In this document: positions 7,274-7,973 of the stretch, one piece after another
Position numbering within the stretch: position 1 is the first letter of the stretch
How the letters are laid out: every line of letters starts with the position of its first letter
Assembly: GCA_905233515.1 (NCBI GenBank)
Contig: CAJOEQ010000030.1
Coordinates: forward strand, 1 to 7,973
Source of the DNA: an uncultured Synergistales bacterium
GTDB lineage: Bacteria; Synergistota; Synergistia; Synergistales; Aminobacteriaceae
Length of the DNA stretch: 7,973 bases
Reading direction: 5' to 3'
The notes under the pieces: model-generated
Seen by the model: only the letters and a program-made list of their open reading frames with translations
Told to the model about the DNA's origin: nothing
Database searches by the model: none
Translations under genes and position numbers: made by a program

Positions 7274-7279
7274 CCTCCT
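7274..7279 (-). promoter_or_regulatory. Ribosome binding site that sets the start at 7261
   Basis: The minus strand reads AGGAGG here, continuing into GG, 12 bases before the ATG at 7261 (10 from the end of the G run). Because this site lies inside the longer open frame that begins at 7285, it argues that the protein starts at MKKFF and not at the upstream Met. Confidence 0.7.
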
Positions 7280-7294
7280 AAACAATATATTATA

Positions 7295-7765
7295 TTATTT
7301 AATATTCGCAGCACGTTTTATATCTTCCCATTCGCGCCAGTTCTGAACCTGAATATTTCTAAATTCGTGCCATTTTCCGTTAAAATTAAAGCTCACTCGG
7401 GCAATGACGGGCAAAAACTCAGACTCAGAACGCGGCATATTTACATAACATTCGGCCTTAATGGGAATATTTGCTATTATCTCACGCATTCGAGTCTCTT
7501 CACGTCCTATCAGCCATTTTGAATCATTAAATTTATTTCCTTTGTCGTCAAAAATTTCTGAGTTATCAGCTCTGAAAATCATATCTTCTTTTGACTGCAC
7601 GATAAAGCAAAACGCTATAGAGTCCTGACTTCTGAATGCTCCCTTGAAACTCACGCGCAAAATGTTATCATAATCACTAAAATCAAGCCGGTTAAAATAT
7701 TCGTCAGCTCGTGAAACTGTGCATAAACTCACTAGAATTACAGCGAGCAATAAAAATTTTTTCAT
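7295..7765 (-). CDS. Small exported protein, first gene of a paralogous pair
   Basis: I do not recognise this 156-residue protein. MKKFLLLAVILVSLCTVSRA is a clear signal peptide with a likely signal peptidase I cut after Ala20 (SRA, then DE). Cys15 lies in a poor lipobox (VSLC), so a lipoprotein is unlikely. The mature domain of about 136 residues is probably beta-rich. It shares SK-x-D (SKED at 58-61), DDKG (73-76), I-I-x-N-I-P (96-101) and Q-NW (141-143) with the downstream protein at 6701-7261, in the same order and with similar spacing. I read the pair as diverged tandem duplicates. The general form (a strand with SK-x-D, then a DDKG-type turn) recalls small extracellular immunoglobulin-like domains such as DUF4352, but that is a guess. 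The ribosome binding site is weak (AGGGGG, minus strand 7784-7779, 13 bases away). Confidence 0.82.
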   Translation of the reverse strand: MKKFLLLAVILVSLCTVSRADEYFNRLDFSDYDNILRVSFKGAFRSQDSIAFCFIVQSKEDMIFRADNSEIFDDKGNKFNDSKWLIGREETRMREIIANIPIKAECYVNMPRSESEFLPVIARVSFNFNGKWHEFRNIQVQNWREWEDIKRAANIK

Positions 7766-7800
7766 GTGATTTATTATTCCCCCTTTTTAGTTCACGTAAA

Positions 7801-7806
7801 ATTATA
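7801..7806 (-). promoter_or_regulatory. Candidate -10 box of the secreted-protein operon
   Basis: The minus strand reads TATAAT here, about 36 bases before the start at 7765. The bases 16-18 upstream (around AGTCTTT) match the -35 consensus poorly. A small palindrome, TAAAG-A-CTTTA, lies at 7822-7832, just upstream of the spacer, and might be an operator. The DNA is very A/T-rich, so chance matches are common. Confidence 0.35.
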
Positions 7807-7913
7807 TCTTAAAGCATAAATTAAAGACTTTACGAATTATCATGATTCTTAATAAACACTCACGCATTTATAAAAATTTTTCCATGATATATAAAATACT
7901 TCACGCGCTATAT

Positions 7914-7919
7914 TATAAT
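7914..7919 (+). promoter_or_regulatory. Candidate -10 box of the gene entering at the right edge
   Basis: TATAAT lies 47 bases before the TTG at 7966. CGCGCTATA precedes it (7904-7912), the same nine bases that stand just before the -10 box of the calcium ATPase (451-459). No good -35 box is visible. The surrounding spacer (7766-7965) is A/T-rich and otherwise holds nothing I recognise, apart from a 13-base ATAAAAATTTTTC repeat at 7870-7882 and 7921-7933. Confidence 0.35.
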
Positions 7920-7965
7920 AATAAAAATTTTTCAGGTTTATATTAATGAAGGAGTAAATAATAAA

Positions 7966-7973
7966 TTGTTCTC
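7966..7973 (+). CDS. Probable 5' end of a further gene, cut by the window edge
   Basis: AAGGAG at 7949-7954 is followed 11 bases later by TTG, then TTC and two bases of the next codon, where the window ends. The only closer ATG (7946) runs into TAA after two more codons. If this is right, it is another TTG start. Nothing can be said about the product, and the true start could lie just beyond the window. Confidence 0.35.

Noticed and set aside
7146..7346. Plus-strand open frame opposite the secreted-protein operon
   Set aside because: It is antisense to a signal peptide and a ribosome binding site that are both convincing, and it has no start signal of its own.
7870..7933. AAAAATTTTT-type repeats before the right-edge gene
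   Set aside because: The same A-run/T-run motif occurs at both MKKF start regions (near 7250 and 7750) and is common in A/T-rich DNA; I see no ordered array.

Overview
The window is an ordinary stretch of a low-GC bacterial chromosome. It holds seven genes or gene fragments and no RNA gene, CRISPR array, prophage or insertion sequence that I can recognise. AGGAGG-type ribosome binding sites, at least one well-supported TTG start, A/T-rich intergenic spacers with TATAAT boxes, and a GH57/DUF3536 protein next to a PMCA-like calcium pump suggest a host- or sediment-associated anaerobe. My best guess is a Synergistota-type or clostridial-type bacterium. This is an inference from style and gene content, with low confidence.

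Layout, left to right. (1) Positions 1-438 (+): the C-terminal end of a polytopic membrane protein cut by the window edge, possibly a GT-C type glycosyltransferase. (2) Positions 519-3068 (+): a complete calcium-translocating P-type ATPase of the IIB (plasma-membrane) type, with its own -10 box, a strong ribosome binding site and a downstream intrinsic terminator. (3) Positions 3069-3307: a convergent intergenic region with two back-to-back terminators, one for each strand. It also holds a 23-nt near-copy of part of the GH57 gene that lies about 1.1 kb further right. (4) Positions 3308-4111 (-): a stand-alone DUF697-type membrane protein with a charged, probably coiled-coil linker and a hydrophobic C-terminal half. 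(5) Positions 4215-6617 (+): a complete GH57 glycoside hydrolase with a DUF3536 C-terminal region, divergent from the DUF697 gene, starting at TTG and ending in a strong hairpin terminator. (6) Positions 7295-7765 and 6701-7261 (-): a two-gene operon of small secreted proteins that are diverged tandem paralogues, of unrecognised function. (7) Position 7966 onward (+): the first codons of a probable further gene.

The genes look like separate transcription units, not parts of one pathway: ion export, an alpha-glucan-type enzyme, a membrane protein of GTPase-partner type, and two envelope proteins. I see no convincing new multi-gene system. The items most worth a second look are the GH57-derived 23-nt repeat flanking the DUF697 gene, the DUF697 protein without a GTPase partner, the paralogous secreted pair, and an orphan 16S-tail/Shine-Dalgarno sequence near 6672-6683.
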